Positions 10,881 through 22,400 of a DNA stretch of 64,000 bases are shown piece by piece (position 1 is the stretch's first letter; every line of letters begins with the position of its first letter). The position numbers and the translations under genes were made by a program. This DNA comes from Apostichopus japonicus (Eukaryota > Echinodermata > Holothuroidea > Aspidochirotida > Stichopodidae): positions 35,256,611-35,320,610 of the forward strand of contig NC_092576.1 of NCBI RefSeq assembly GCF_037975245.1, written 5' to 3'. The notes below the pieces were generated by a model. It was not told the DNA's origin. It was given only the letters and a program-made list of their open reading frames with translations, and searched no databases.

Positions 10881-13800
10881 CATAAATAATAGGGAGTTTT
10901 AAGCTGGATCTTTACATGAATAGCTCCAATACATCATATTAATAGTTGCAGCTAAATGTCGTTCTAGCTTTTGATATATGTTTACATATGATATACTTTC
11001 AGAAACATAGACAAGAAAAATCACAAAATAAAATGCAAATTCAAATATTTCAATTCATTTTATTGTTTTATTGCCCATCTTTGTGGAAATTGATTGATAA
11101 ATTGATTGATAAATTGATTAATTTACAGAATTCCAATTGCAAGTTGAAATGATTTATGTAAACAGCATTCAAATGGCTTGTGGAAGATTTAAGGAGCCCA
11201 CAACATTTCAGTACTTATCATTTAGGTAATCAAAGCAATAAACATACAAATGAATTAGTCATGGCTACTACAATTAGTATAAAGTGTCCAATCAAGTAAA
11301 ATGGCTCTTGATTGGTGAAAAGCACTTGCAAACCTCTGTTATAGATGGATTAGTCTTCAAATTGAGTAATATTCATGATAAAAATAACAATGTTAATACA
11401 ATAGCAGTTATGCAGGCCCTGTTTTTACCACGTTATTTGATGCTGTCTTACCTATAAACAATTGTGAAAATAACTAGACATTAGATGACTTTGTTGGACA
11501 ACTTCTTGCACCGTCATGGATAATTGTCACCAACTTTCATCTAATGAAACCCATTATGCCATCTTTGTGCAATCGCATAATAATTAATATTTGGGATAGA
11601 TAGGTTAATGCTGTATCATTGCATAACCCCATTTGTCAATTGTGTTAGATTTATGATCCAGCCAATGTAAAAAAAATCACTTATAATTGGTACTTTGCAT
11701 TCAATAATGTGAGCAAATTCCCAGTGGGATTGGGTATGGTGAAATTAAACAAAATATGACATAATGGAATAATACCTACAAGAAAACCAAAAAAATTCAC
11801 CTCATCACACCCACCCATACAAAAAAGTATTGCTTTAAACACAATTTTAATTTTCATCATTTGAAAAATGGGGTCACAGTAGGGTTTTAATGTAATTCCC
11901 ATTCACCTTTATGGTGTTTGTTTTTCATTGGAACAGAATCAGACCTGGAAACAGGCATGTATGCAAGTATAAAACTTCTCATAAATAGTAAGAACCCGAG
12001 GTGAACTTGATATGAGCTATGTTTGAACATGACACCAATGTGCCTTCAATATGAATTTAAAAACTGCTCTTTGCAACTACAAGATATCAGTATAATGGAT
12101 TTCACTTGATGAACCTTAGTAATCGAGGCAACTTACCTTGGACCTGCATTACTGAACACCTCTAAAGAAACACCACTGAAGTATTATTGGTTTCGATGAT
12201 AATCGTAACCTATGCATTCATGCATGAGGATAGTGTTTTCATGTATGTGTTTGTGCATTTGTGTGATGCCTCACTTTTAAACACGATAACTCAAGAAGGG
12301 AAGGTTGGACGAATCTCATATTTCGTATGTAATTGGTACACGTTCAGTACAAGATTTTATTGAGGTCAAAGGTCAGTTGGAATCACCAGACGCCAAATTG
12401 TGGAAACCTTGTTTTATAAGCTACCGTATCTCCCACAGACCAGTCTATCAGATAGCATGTGCATTACGCCTTATATGAAAAGGAGGCTATTGAAAATTGG
12501 CTTATGGGCATCTGTAGAATCTAAAACTCAAATTGAAACTCAAACATATTTGCGTTGGCTTCAACGTGCCGCTCGGAAGCCTTACTTTGCGTGCCAAAGG
12601 GTGTACTTTGTACGTTCACTTTTCATCACGTTTATGATTATGGGACAAACCTGGCTAGGCCTGTGAGCAATTTTATGTTGTATAGGCCAGCAACGGTTGG
12701 TTAGAATAGGGTTCGTTAACACCACAACGTGAAGAATACCATTCAGAATACCAATACACTTAAGATGGCAAAACATCTCATTAATGATTTCTTAAGGCAT
12801 TTTCCTACTGGATATCAGTTATAATTCGCAAAGTATAGAACAAAGTTGAGACAAGTTTGCTGTTGTTTTTGCTAGGATTTTTGAAAGATAGCTGCTCTTA
12901 CAACCTCAGATTTTCATTGCATAAAAGATCGCTTTGATTTAGGCAGTGTAACGGAGTAATAGCGATATTTTTTCATACATCAATCTGCAGCTAAAAGACA
13001 AGATAAATAATGGGGCAAATGTACAAAGCTGCGCTAATCGATTAGCGGTTAAAGTAGTAAGGTATTATATAGGCTTAGGACTCGCGCACACCTAGCTACT
13101 GTATATAGTATATACCTAGTAATATAGGAGCCATAATGTAACAGAAGCCAATCTATTTCGTAGGTATTTTTAATTGTTTAAATCATTACAATAGGCTTAG
13201 CTGCTTATTCATGTTTCTGTGACATGTTTTTCTTTGGGCAACACTTACTTTTGGTGGAAAAGTTTAAATTTCATAATGCTATAAAACCTGACTTGCGAAT
13301 GCGCAATTACTTAGCACCATGTACCTGCCTAAGTGCTTAACCTTTGTTCATAGAAAGTATTGATGTGGCAGATCTGTACTTTGGAGACATGGACAACAAT
13401 CAAAGGCTTACTGGCAAGTGGAATTTGGCAAGTAGATGTTTAGTCACGGTCGCTTGTAACAGCAAGTACTTTTAAAAATATTTTTCGAGGCCTGAAAACC
13501 TTCAAAACATGATTTCTTATGGTAGAAATCATGGATTTTGTTAATACATGGTAAAAGGATTTGCAATATGAGATTTAAATTGTGGATACCTCTAATACTT
13601 GGTGTGTGGATTCATAACATTGAGTACAATACCCCTATTGTTTTAGGTGGAGGTGGAAATAGCCACGTAGAGTAGACTGACCTGTGTTTATCATGCCACA
13701 TTGTTATTGCAACAGCTAGTTCTGGTTATACTAACAAGCAGAAGTCTAGGGCATTGATGTCATCGAAACCTCAACGCATTTTGCATTCTCATATTATGAC

Positions 13801-13944
13801 AAACCCTCACCACTCAGCCTGAGGGAAAACTAAAGTAATGGACATATATAGGACAACAGTACACATAGTTCAATCTAAATAGAGGTATTCACACTTGAGA
13901 AAAACAATGAGACATCAAAGTCGAAGGGACAATCCAACACTAAA
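10881..13944. other. no gene recognised; possible dispersed repeat near 12.27-12.40 kb
   Basis: AT-rich sequence with a short (TTGATTGATAAA)n-like stretch at 11090-11125. Around 12280-12375 the text AACTCAAGAAGGGAAGG ... TCAAAGGTCA resembles common dispersed repeats of marine invertebrates, but I cannot name a family. No exon with both splice signals and protein-like content was found on either strand. Confidence 0.4.
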
Positions 13945-14067
13945 TGCTGTGAATATTGTGGTTACCAACATATGGTTGGATGTGACAATTGCCCAGCATA
14001 TGGAAAGGACTGCCGACTATGCCAAATAAAGAATCACTATGCTTCCATGTTCAAATCAAAGAAGTAG
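13945..14067 (+). pseudogene. Ty3/gypsy-type gag zinc-knuckle remnant
   Basis: The plus frame reads CCEYCGYQHMVGCDNCPAYG and then KDCRLCQIKNHYASMF before a stop at 14065. Gag-pol polyproteins of invertebrate Ty3/gypsy elements carry 'CxxCGxxHxxxxCPAYGKxCxxCxxxNHFASVC', and this is clearly that double zinc knuckle. The last cysteine is replaced by Phe and the frame ends at once, so the copy is dead. The pol fragment of a similar element lies 2 kb downstream on the same strand, with a MITE between them, so both may be parts of one decayed insertion. Confidence 0.75.
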
Positions 14068-15326
14068 TTATTTCTGTGATTGTGCATGACCTAAAAATTG
14101 AAAATTTTGGTCAAAATTGACCTTTAATCTGTCAAATTTACTGTACTACGTTTTCCTTGCCACTTTGAGAAATTGTATCTCGTGATTCCTATACTCAACC
14201 ATACAAAACTTTGTATGATTTTGAATACTCAAAAAAAAAAAAATGCCTAATAGAACTACCGTCATAGGCGTAGGGAGACCAATTTGATTGGGGGGGGGGA
14301 GGGTTGTAACGACTTGCCCGAAAAATATATGTGCACGTTCCACATGCATCAGTTTTACATCGCATGCAAATAACATACAATAATTTTCCGTCTTATTACC
14401 CTTCCATTTGGTAAGAATTTTTAGGGAAGTCATTACAATATTCATGGTAATATTTCTAATAAAACACATTGCAAATAATCTTTCTTTCAGTAGTTGCCCG
14501 AAAAGTTATCAGCATATTGCCCGATTTTTTACAAAATATTTGGTTGGGGTGGGGGCTAATAAGTTTGTGAAATGAGTGCCAGTGGTTATGTATCGAAAAA
14601 AAAGTTCAGAACAAAAGTGCAGTCGCGAAAGATTGGGTGCTTTACTACACTGACCGTATCGTTGACGAGTAGCGCGAGGATGGGGGGGGGGCTACAAAGC
14701 AGCAGTCAGACTTTTCTGGCTTCAAAACCTATCCATTTGGATTTTCAGCCACTACATCCCCCCCCCCATACATAGTACGCTCCGACCAGAATTCATCCGA
14801 GTACCAGATGCAGATCCACCTAGCAACCGAGGTAACTTGCGTGAGGACTCCAACGAACAACCACTGATTTATTTTGATGCCTTCATCACTTTAGCCACCA
14901 CTCACATGGGACCTATTCTACGTCTGACGATACATGCGCAAGTGTGAGGTCCTGAAAACATAATTAAAGTGATTTGCCTTGCCATCCTTGTTTCAAATTT
15001 CATAGAAATGTATTCTTGTAGACCTAGCAAAATATTTAAACTGACACAGTCCCGTTGGAAGTGTGTCACGGGTGGCATTAAAAGTCATTGGTGGTTTAAC
15101 ATGCTGGCGTATGACGACTTTTGGCCAAATTTGCGCTAAGCTCAATATACGAACTCGGATCTGGGCTGTGCCTAATTAGTTAGTTATTTCAATTATTAAT
15201 AATGGCGTATGAGGAAATGCACCATTTTGTGGTATGACTCCCAGGACAGCAAGTCGAGAAACTCACATAGTCGCGGCAGATAGCTTCCTTCACCTATATG
15301 TCTGGGGACATTTTGGGACATCGTTC
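14068..15326. other. G-run-rich repeat-like spacer
   Basis: Contains several G or C runs (14290-14300, 14680-14690, 14758-14768) in contexts such as CATAGGCGTAGGGAGACC and TACGCTCCGACC. These resemble short non-autonomous elements, but matching ends and a target duplication were not found. No coding exon is recognised. Confidence 0.35.
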
Positions 15327-15334
15327 CTATAGGC

Positions 15335-15688
15335 GAGGGGTGGGCAACCTATGGCCCACATGCGGCCCGCCAGTGATTTTTTCGGCCGTGAGATGTCTCA
15401 AGAAAAAGATCAGTCTATTTTACATCATCGCAAAAAACGAACTAGCTGCTTAGAATTTATCTGCACTAATGATGCTGTCAGGTTGGTCTATATTATCACC
15501 ATTAATTATCAATTGGACTATATTGACATTATGCTTTTGTGAATACAGATTAGTACACACACCTATTGCTTGAACTTCCTCGGAAGCAACAGTTTGAAAT
15601 CAACAGCAGGTCGTTGGTTAGGTGCGGCCCTGTCAATCTTTCACTCCTAAAATCCGGCCCATTCATTCAAAAAGGTTGCCCACCCCTG
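15335..15688. mobile_element. 354-bp hAT-type MITE with 8-bp target duplication
   Basis: The left end reads GAGGGGTGGGCAACCTATGG and the right end is AAAGGTTGCCCACCCCTG. These are inverted repeats differing at the terminal base (CAGGGGTGGGCAACC is the usual hAT end). The 8-bp CTATAGGC flanks both sides (15327-15334 and 15689-15696), the target size of hAT transposases. The interior ('GGCCC...GCGGCCCGCCAGTG') is the non-coding type widespread in animal genomes. It has no transposase and must have been moved in trans. It lies between the gag and pol remnants of the gypsy element, so it probably inserted into that older copy. Confidence 0.9.
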
Positions 15689-15941
15689 CTATAGGCCTAT
15701 ATCTGAGGCCCTTGGGTCATTCCTTTACCGACTTGGTGCAATATAATGTGCCCATTTCAAAGTAAATTTATTCACAGATTGTTAGTTGTCATGGGTTCGA
15801 ACAAATGAGGGGTATTTTATCCTGAAACATAGGCAAAATGGGGCTGGGGTTCCACTTCGCCACATCATTTGTCAACTTGTACTGTGTTCAAGTGCCATCT
15901 CCAGCGATCTGGCAGGTATTCAAATCTGAAAGTTTCTTGTT

Positions 15942-15990
15942 ACGCTGCGCGCCAACCAATGGTGGCGCTCTGCTTAGATAGTACTTTCGG
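15942..15990 (+). repeat. fragment of the 26.6-kb hAT MITE family
   Basis: The stretch around GCCAACCAATGGTGGCGCTC ... TGCTTAGATAGT matches the interior of the MITE at 26576-26965 (CCAACCTGTGGTGGCGCTCC ... GCTTAGAAAGTG). A third piece lies inverted near 20881-20990. No ends or target duplication were identified for this copy. Confidence 0.55.
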
Positions 15991-16129
15991 CCCGAATTCT
16001 CGAATCGATTACGTCCCCCCCACGTTTCAAATCGGATTGACGCCCCTGCATCGAGCAACATCAGTGTCGAACAGCTAATTAGAAGGTACAGTGATGTGTT
16101 GAAAGGCGCTGGCCCGGGGAAACAAGAGA

Positions 16130-17480
16130 GTGAATATCACCTTTGAGGTTGACCCAGATGTCACACAGGTTTTACATCCACCAAGAAAGGTACCTGTGGC
16201 AGTAAAGAAACAACTGAAAGCGCAACTAGAGAAACTGACAAATGAAGGGGTTCTTGCGCCAGTCACACCACGTTTGGTATCAAGCATGGTCACTGTCATC
16301 AGTCAAGGCAAGATGATAATCTGCATCGATCCTAGAGATTTAAAGAGCACTCAGAAGAAGCCATTTCCCCATGCCAACTATCGAAGCCATTTTGCCGTAA
16401 CTGGGCAATGCAAGGTGTTCCGTGTCCTAGACACTAAAAATGGGTTCTGGCATGTGCAACTGGACGAAGAAAGCTCTTATTTGACCACATTTAACACTCT
16501 GTATGGCAGGTACCGTTGGTTGAAAATGGCATTTGGCATAGACTGCCCCTGAAGAATTCCAACGAAGACCAAGCCATTGAAGGTCTACATAGAGTGCGGA
16601 CCATAGTTAATGATCTCTTGGTGTTCGGCGAAGGCAACACAATGCAAGAAGCCATTGTAGACCACGACACCAAACTGGTGAAACTGATGAAGAGGTGTCA
16701 AGAGACAAACCTCAAACTCAATCACAAAAAAAAATAAAGCTGAGATTGACAGAGGTATCATTTATTGGTCACCTGATCACTGATAATGGACAGAAACCGG
16801 ACCCAAATAAAGTGAGAACGAGAGTGATGCCCAATCCAGTAGATACAGTATAAGAGGAGTCCTGGTTCCTTGGGTTCGTAAATTACTTGAGCAAATTCCT
16901 CTCAAGCTTGAGTGATGCGTGCAAACCATTCAGAAAACTGGCCACGATGGATTCTGAGTGGTGCTGGCTTGACATGAGAGTGTAGTCCAAAAAGTGAAAC
17001 AACTAGTCTCAGATCAGCCAGTATGCATAAGCAACATGGGCACTAACTACACAGAAACAAGATATGCCCACATTGAGAAAAAGCTTCTAGCTGTAGTGTT
17101 TGGTATGGTGCGGTTCCACTAGTACACATACGGCAGAAAAGTGACAGTGTAAAGTGATCATAAACCACTGGAGATTATAGTTAATAAGCCACTACACCGA
17201 GCTCCTAAGCAACTTTGACGAATGCTCATGAGAATGCAAAAATATGATGTCGATGTAAATATAATCCAGGCAAAGGCATGCACCTTGCAGATACATTGAG
17301 TGGTGCATGCTTACCAGAGACGAGTGCACAACAACAAGATCTGGAAACAGTCAACTCATATCTGTCTATATCAGAGCAGAGACTACAGGACATTAAAGAG
17401 CATACTCAAGTAGATGATTCCTTACAGGCAGTCACAACGCTAATAATAAGTGACTGGCCGGAAAAAAAGAAGAGGTACTA
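16130..17480 (+). pseudogene. decayed Ty3/gypsy pol: reverse transcriptase and RNase H
   Basis: The plus frame at 16130-16552 has the order of a Ty3/gypsy reverse transcriptase: an upstream VLHPPRKVPVAVKKQLKAQL block, ICIDPRDLKS, FRVLDTKNGFWHVQLDEESS and YRWLKMAFGI. The following frames give VNDLLVFGEGN where an active enzyme has Y-x-D-D-L. Near 17040-17130 RYAHIEKKLLAVVFGMVRF marks the RNase H region, interrupted by stops. The region crosses several frames and contains in-frame stops, and the catalytic Asp pair is altered, so the copy is inactive. LTRs were not identified. It lies between the satellite array and the 3' end of the recombinase gene, on the opposite strand to that gene. Confidence 0.9.
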
Positions 17481-18236
17481 GAAAAATGAACCAGGTCAGA
17501 TAGAATAAGTTGTCAGCTTATTTGAAAGAACACTACAAGGTTTACCAGGATTGAATGTATGACTATCCAATGCATGAACACTAAACCATATGATCATTAC
17601 ATCAAGTTCAAACTTTCCTGTCATACTACATTTATTGAGCAGATGGATGTTCATTGTAATCATAGTGGTGCTAATTCCTGATAATAAATATTACCTGATG
17701 TCAGTTGTTTTAATCCAGTAAAAAAAAAGGAATTTTTGTCTGGTAAGGTTGAGTTGCTGGTGATAAGTTAACCAGTGTGTATTAATTCAGCTGTTATTCA
17801 GCTTTTTTTGTGTTTTAAAAAAAAATATTTTCAGTAGTTTACCATTCTGCAGTAAAATGATCATTACCAAATATTAACCTTAATTATATTAATGAATTGA
17901 ATTTTGTATTTGGTAGCTCCACCCCTAATATAAACCAACTAGCCTATGCTGTTTGAAAACTATAAGCTTACATTAGCAATTACATGTTTTCTGTTTCATT
18001 AAAGGTTGAGTTGCTGGTGATAAGTTTAAAAAAGAATATTTTCAGTAGTTTAGATTTCTTCTTTTAAAAGAGAAAGGATATAACCAGAAGAGTTGACTTT
18101 GAACATAACCCACCTCGAGCATGTAAAGAGTAATGCAGAGAATATTCTTTTCAGACTAAGTAACAATACCTTGTCTGTCATGACTGTAACATGTAATATA
18201 TAAAAACTTGGAAACAACTCAAAATGGACAGGACTA
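17481..18236. other. 3' flank of the recombinase gene with a short duplicated segment
   Basis: GGTTGAGTTGCTGGTGATAA occurs at about 17748 and again at 18004, each followed by AATATTTTCAGTAGTTTA (17824, 18033). This shows a diverged local duplication of about 100 bp. The last part (about 18050-18236) is probably the 3' untranslated region of the minus-strand gene. No other gene is seen. Confidence 0.45.
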
Positions 18237-19405
18237 CTACTCATCTTCATCACTGTCATGATCTAAAAGGTTACCGTGTCGGACCTTGTCATACACGCTC
18301 TGTAAGGAGAACTGTCCAAGCACATCTCTCCCCTCGTTATACACAGATCTCACCTGTACAAATGGAAAAAGATTAATTGTTTAATTGAACAGAAAAGAAT
18401 CGTAGTTAGCATACCCAGCTGATCTATACTGGAGTTACAAGTTAAGGCAAATAAGTATTTATAAAGTGTTGTGCAAAATGTCAGTGTGCATATTGTGATC
18501 GGCCCATATCTCTGCAAATACATGCCTTGTATGGAGATCAACGATGGATATAGGTATATGTGGGGAGGGGTACCACATGCATTGGTCCATGTGTGAAAAG
18601 AGGTTATTCGTGGGAATAAATAAAGTATGGGAAGTTAGAGTGTGCTAAGTTGTAACATAGAGGGTGGACAGTGTGGTTTTGACTCATATTATAATGTTAG
18701 TTACTGAATGCATACAAATTAAAAGGTAATTATTTCATGGCCTATTAACTTGGTACCATAAGGAATTATTGATTCTTTAGAGTATCATATCACCTACATG
18801 ATATTAGAGTAAACACCTATTTACATTCCATTTCAGCATGAACTTCTGCTTTTATTCTTCATATATTGATTAATGCTTACAATGTCTTTCATTGTTGTTT
18901 TGCCCTTTTTTGTGGCTTTCGCCTGTTTCATTTTGGCTCTAAGATTCTCCCGCAGGTAGTCTGTCACTTCCCAAGAGAATATTCGCCCCTTTCGCTTTGG
19001 CTGAAAATATAAGAGAATGAGAACAAATACTGTTATGCTGCGAATGATAAGAAACAGGTTCTGAACATGAAAGAATTTAGCATAGCACTGTCTTACATGG
19101 TTCCTCTCTTATTTCAAGATTTGGACCTTGATCTCTATAGCTAGGATTCACCAGCCTACAATAGGCCACATACAAAGCAAGTATAAAAGTGTAACAAAAT
19201 ATCCCTTTTTGGTTAATTATATAACTTAAATCCTAAACTCTGTGAATTTCATCTAAATTGAAACCATGCTTGAAGCAGAGTTTAGCTTTCTTACTAAATT
19301 GAGGTCCATGTGCTCCTCTTCCTCAATCACATGATCAGCACAAGAGGTGTTGGTGTTGTTGCTGTTGCTTCTGTTGTTGTTGATGCTGTTGTTATTTGAT
19401 GTAGG
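18237..19405 (-). CDS. C-terminal exons of the recombinase: Asn-rich linker, basic segment, acidic tail
   Basis: These are three phase-0 exons. 19405-19295 encodes a low-complexity Asn/Ser run ending in HVIEEEEHMDLNL. 19000-18881 encodes PKRKGRIFSWEVTDYLRENL and a Lys-rich stretch (AKATKKGKTTMKD), plausible nuclear-localisation and DNA-contact segments. 18353-18237 encodes VRSVYNEGRDVLGQFSLQ and ends HDSDEDE-stop. These parts lie beyond the catalytic tyrosine and vary between relatives. Their intact frames support a constrained gene. Confidence 0.8.
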
Positions 19406-22400
19406 CTAAAAATTTAAATAATTAAGATATAATCTTATTTCAAAAGGGAATGTGTACCACTTAATTATGAACACACAACCAAGTATAAGCTAAATTGATA
19501 TTAGCCGTACTATGTTATGGTGTTTACACTCCTAGTATCATATTGGAAAGAAACTTTACTATAGTGAGGGAGAAGAACCTGAGAGGCGGGCAGACTTTAT
19601 GAAATATCACAATCACAACTGCCTAAAACTTTTGACCAATTAGGTATTATATTTAGAAACTGAGGTCAATCATCGGATCCTATAGGCCATAGTATATGTC
19701 TGCTAATGCTAATGTTTTATGATATGTATACAAGGCAAATCAGATAAACATGTTTTGGTTATGTTATGGTAAGGAATAATCATAATAATAATACTTTATT
19801 ACTTTAGGACCATGGAAATGAAGTGCAGTAGTTATATTTTGGGGGGAACTTGTTCCCCAATACTACACGCAGCCAACTGAGCAGGCATTATGGCTCATAA
19901 CAATTTACACAGCATATGATAAGATATTAAAGTAATCCCAGTATTTAGTATGGATTCATTCTGAGACAATAAAGTCAGTATATCATTACCTGGCATATGG
20001 ATTGTCGCACCAGCATTGATGCATCCACAGCAGCATTGTCAGCCTGTAGGGCATTGTAATAATGCTCTTGTGTGGCAACAGTGTGTGCCATTAAAGTGGC
20101 CACACCTCTCTTAGACACTGGATTCAGTGTTTCGCAGGCCTGAAGAGTAGACGAAATAAGGTTGAATTACTATAACATACATGGTTATTGTACCTATTTG
20201 GTTTTCATTATATTGCTACTTAAAGGGCAGTGTTTGAAGTCCCAAACATACGTTTATTCTATCAAGACAGTCTTTGTTATTCATTCACTACCTTGTCAGT
20301 AAATATGACTGCACCCAATGAGTTTCTCATGCAGACATATATTCACTAATTGACGAGTAACTGGCTGAAGGAACATGATCCACAGGTTTGCTTCGGCTGC
20401 CATTCGTATTTAAATTTCCAGCCAATTTCCAGAAACCTCCTTTATAATTCATTGCCTTTGAATGAGCAAGCAATATTGCACAGAACTATCGCGCACCCAA
20501 TGTAGTAGACAAAGTGAGATCTCCGCACAATACCTGGTATACCACCTCAGTATTGGTAAGCCTATCCAGCAAGCTACGCACAGACAATGTTCATTGATAG
20601 AAACAGATGCCAAATGGTAAGAGACGAAGGTGACCCACCCCATAAAGGAAACAAAGCTAGAGCAAAGAAGTCTGACGCTGGAAGTCACATTTGTGATTGT
20701 TTAGGTACAAAATGAAGTTAATTTGTAACATACTTCCCATCTATGCCCACTCTTAAATCATCTGTGGCCCTTATTGAAAATGCAAAGCTGGTGGTTTTTT
20801 TACATCGTCTAATATGTTAAATTTTATGTTACATAAGATCTTAAAACTTGTACCTATCCATTGAATTATGGCACAAATTTGACACTATCTAAGCGGAGCG
20901 CCACCATTGACGCGTAGCGAACCCAAATTGTTTTGACAAAAATACCCCCTAGATTGCAGGAAATGGCATTTCCCATGCCCAGCAAGATGAATTTAAGCAC
21001 TCTTTGATTTGAATCTCATACTGTACTTAAGAAATTAACATGGAAATTGTTTGTTGCCTGCAGCTATGCATACCTGAAATACCTGACTTACATTAACTGT
21101 TGTTTGTGAGTCTGTTTTATAACATTGATGCAATACCAAACCGACTCTGAAAAATACACTTAATGACCATGGATGACTGAATACAATATTTCTACCCTTA
21201 ACTAAAACTTTTTTCATTTGAATATATTGAATATATTTATAACATACCTTTGTCGCAGCTGTGTACCGAATGTGGGTGGGGTTCAGATTACCTGCGAACC
21301 CATGGCTCTTCCACAGCCTAAAAATGGTTTGGGCCACTCTGGTGACCTTTCCCCCCTTGTTTTCTAAAAAAAAGGGGGAGTCATCTTCAAGTACCAATGT
21401 CGAAGTGACATTGGCAGTTTGCACCCTGCCATAGTCTGCATAGACCCTGGCTAGACTATAAACCTCGTCATTAAAGACTAGCCTTGCTGGTCCATGACTG
21501 GTTGCAGTCTTATGATCATCCACCTGTAAATTTGTCAACATTGTCAACAAAAGTATGAGATAAATATGCATGAAAATCAATTTTCTGTGACTGTAGCTAT
21601 TAATATTAATACCAGTTTGCATGTATTAGTTTTACTAGCCTTGCCTAGTACAAAATTAATGTATGACTGATATGCCCTAATCTATTTTTAGCAATGGCTC
21701 ATAACTAAACCTGCATCTCTGATTGGTCGAATTCAAACTAGTGGGTTTTGGGGAATCGAATGCGATTAATTTTAAAAGTGAAATTTGTCGTGGACACTTT
21801 TCTCAGTATCTCTAAATATCCTTAATTACTTGCCAATTAACGTTGTTGGCAGGGTTAAGCTTGGCTAATATCTTAGTTTGCTGTTTTGTGATTGATATAT
21901 GTAAAAATCTTGATGAACATGTCAATTAAAGAGGTAGAAAATGGCTTGTAAATGCAAAATGCTGCTTTAAGCTGTTTGCAACATAATTTAAACAAAATAA
22001 AGTTAAATGCATACATTTGCCACCCAGTAGTCAGAGCCATCATCCTTGGTCAGTTTGGTGGCCTTTCTGAACTGCTGGAGAGTGAATCCGGTGATGACTC
22101 CACTCCTTGGAGCCCCAGCAACAAGCAGTTCTGTTATAAGATAATTTCTTACACAGAGAAGGTCATTCCAGCTGACCTTCTCGCCTTTTGAGAGTCGAGC
22201 TACAAATATGAAAGAGGATATTATTGTCAGAAAATTAACCAAAATCACTTTGCATCTAAAATTGCTTAACTGCCTTCAAACTCTTGTGCACCACATAATG
22301 ATCACATTCTAATATGTGTTATAATCCATGACAAATGATTGATAGATATGACAGTGACATAAATGAAATTTATGTTTTTAATAAAGGTTTAATCGATGGC

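Noticed and set aside
14146-14469. 107-codon minus-strand frame
   Set aside because: It runs through G/C homopolymer repeat sequence and has no domain or splice context.
16491-16673. Minus-strand frame opposite the gypsy pol fragment
   Set aside because: It is antisense to recognisable reverse transcriptase sequence, with no independent support.
20449-20688. 79-codon minus-strand frame in a recombinase intron
   Set aside because: No splice sites in phase with the flanking exons, which already join to each other directly, and no family resemblance.
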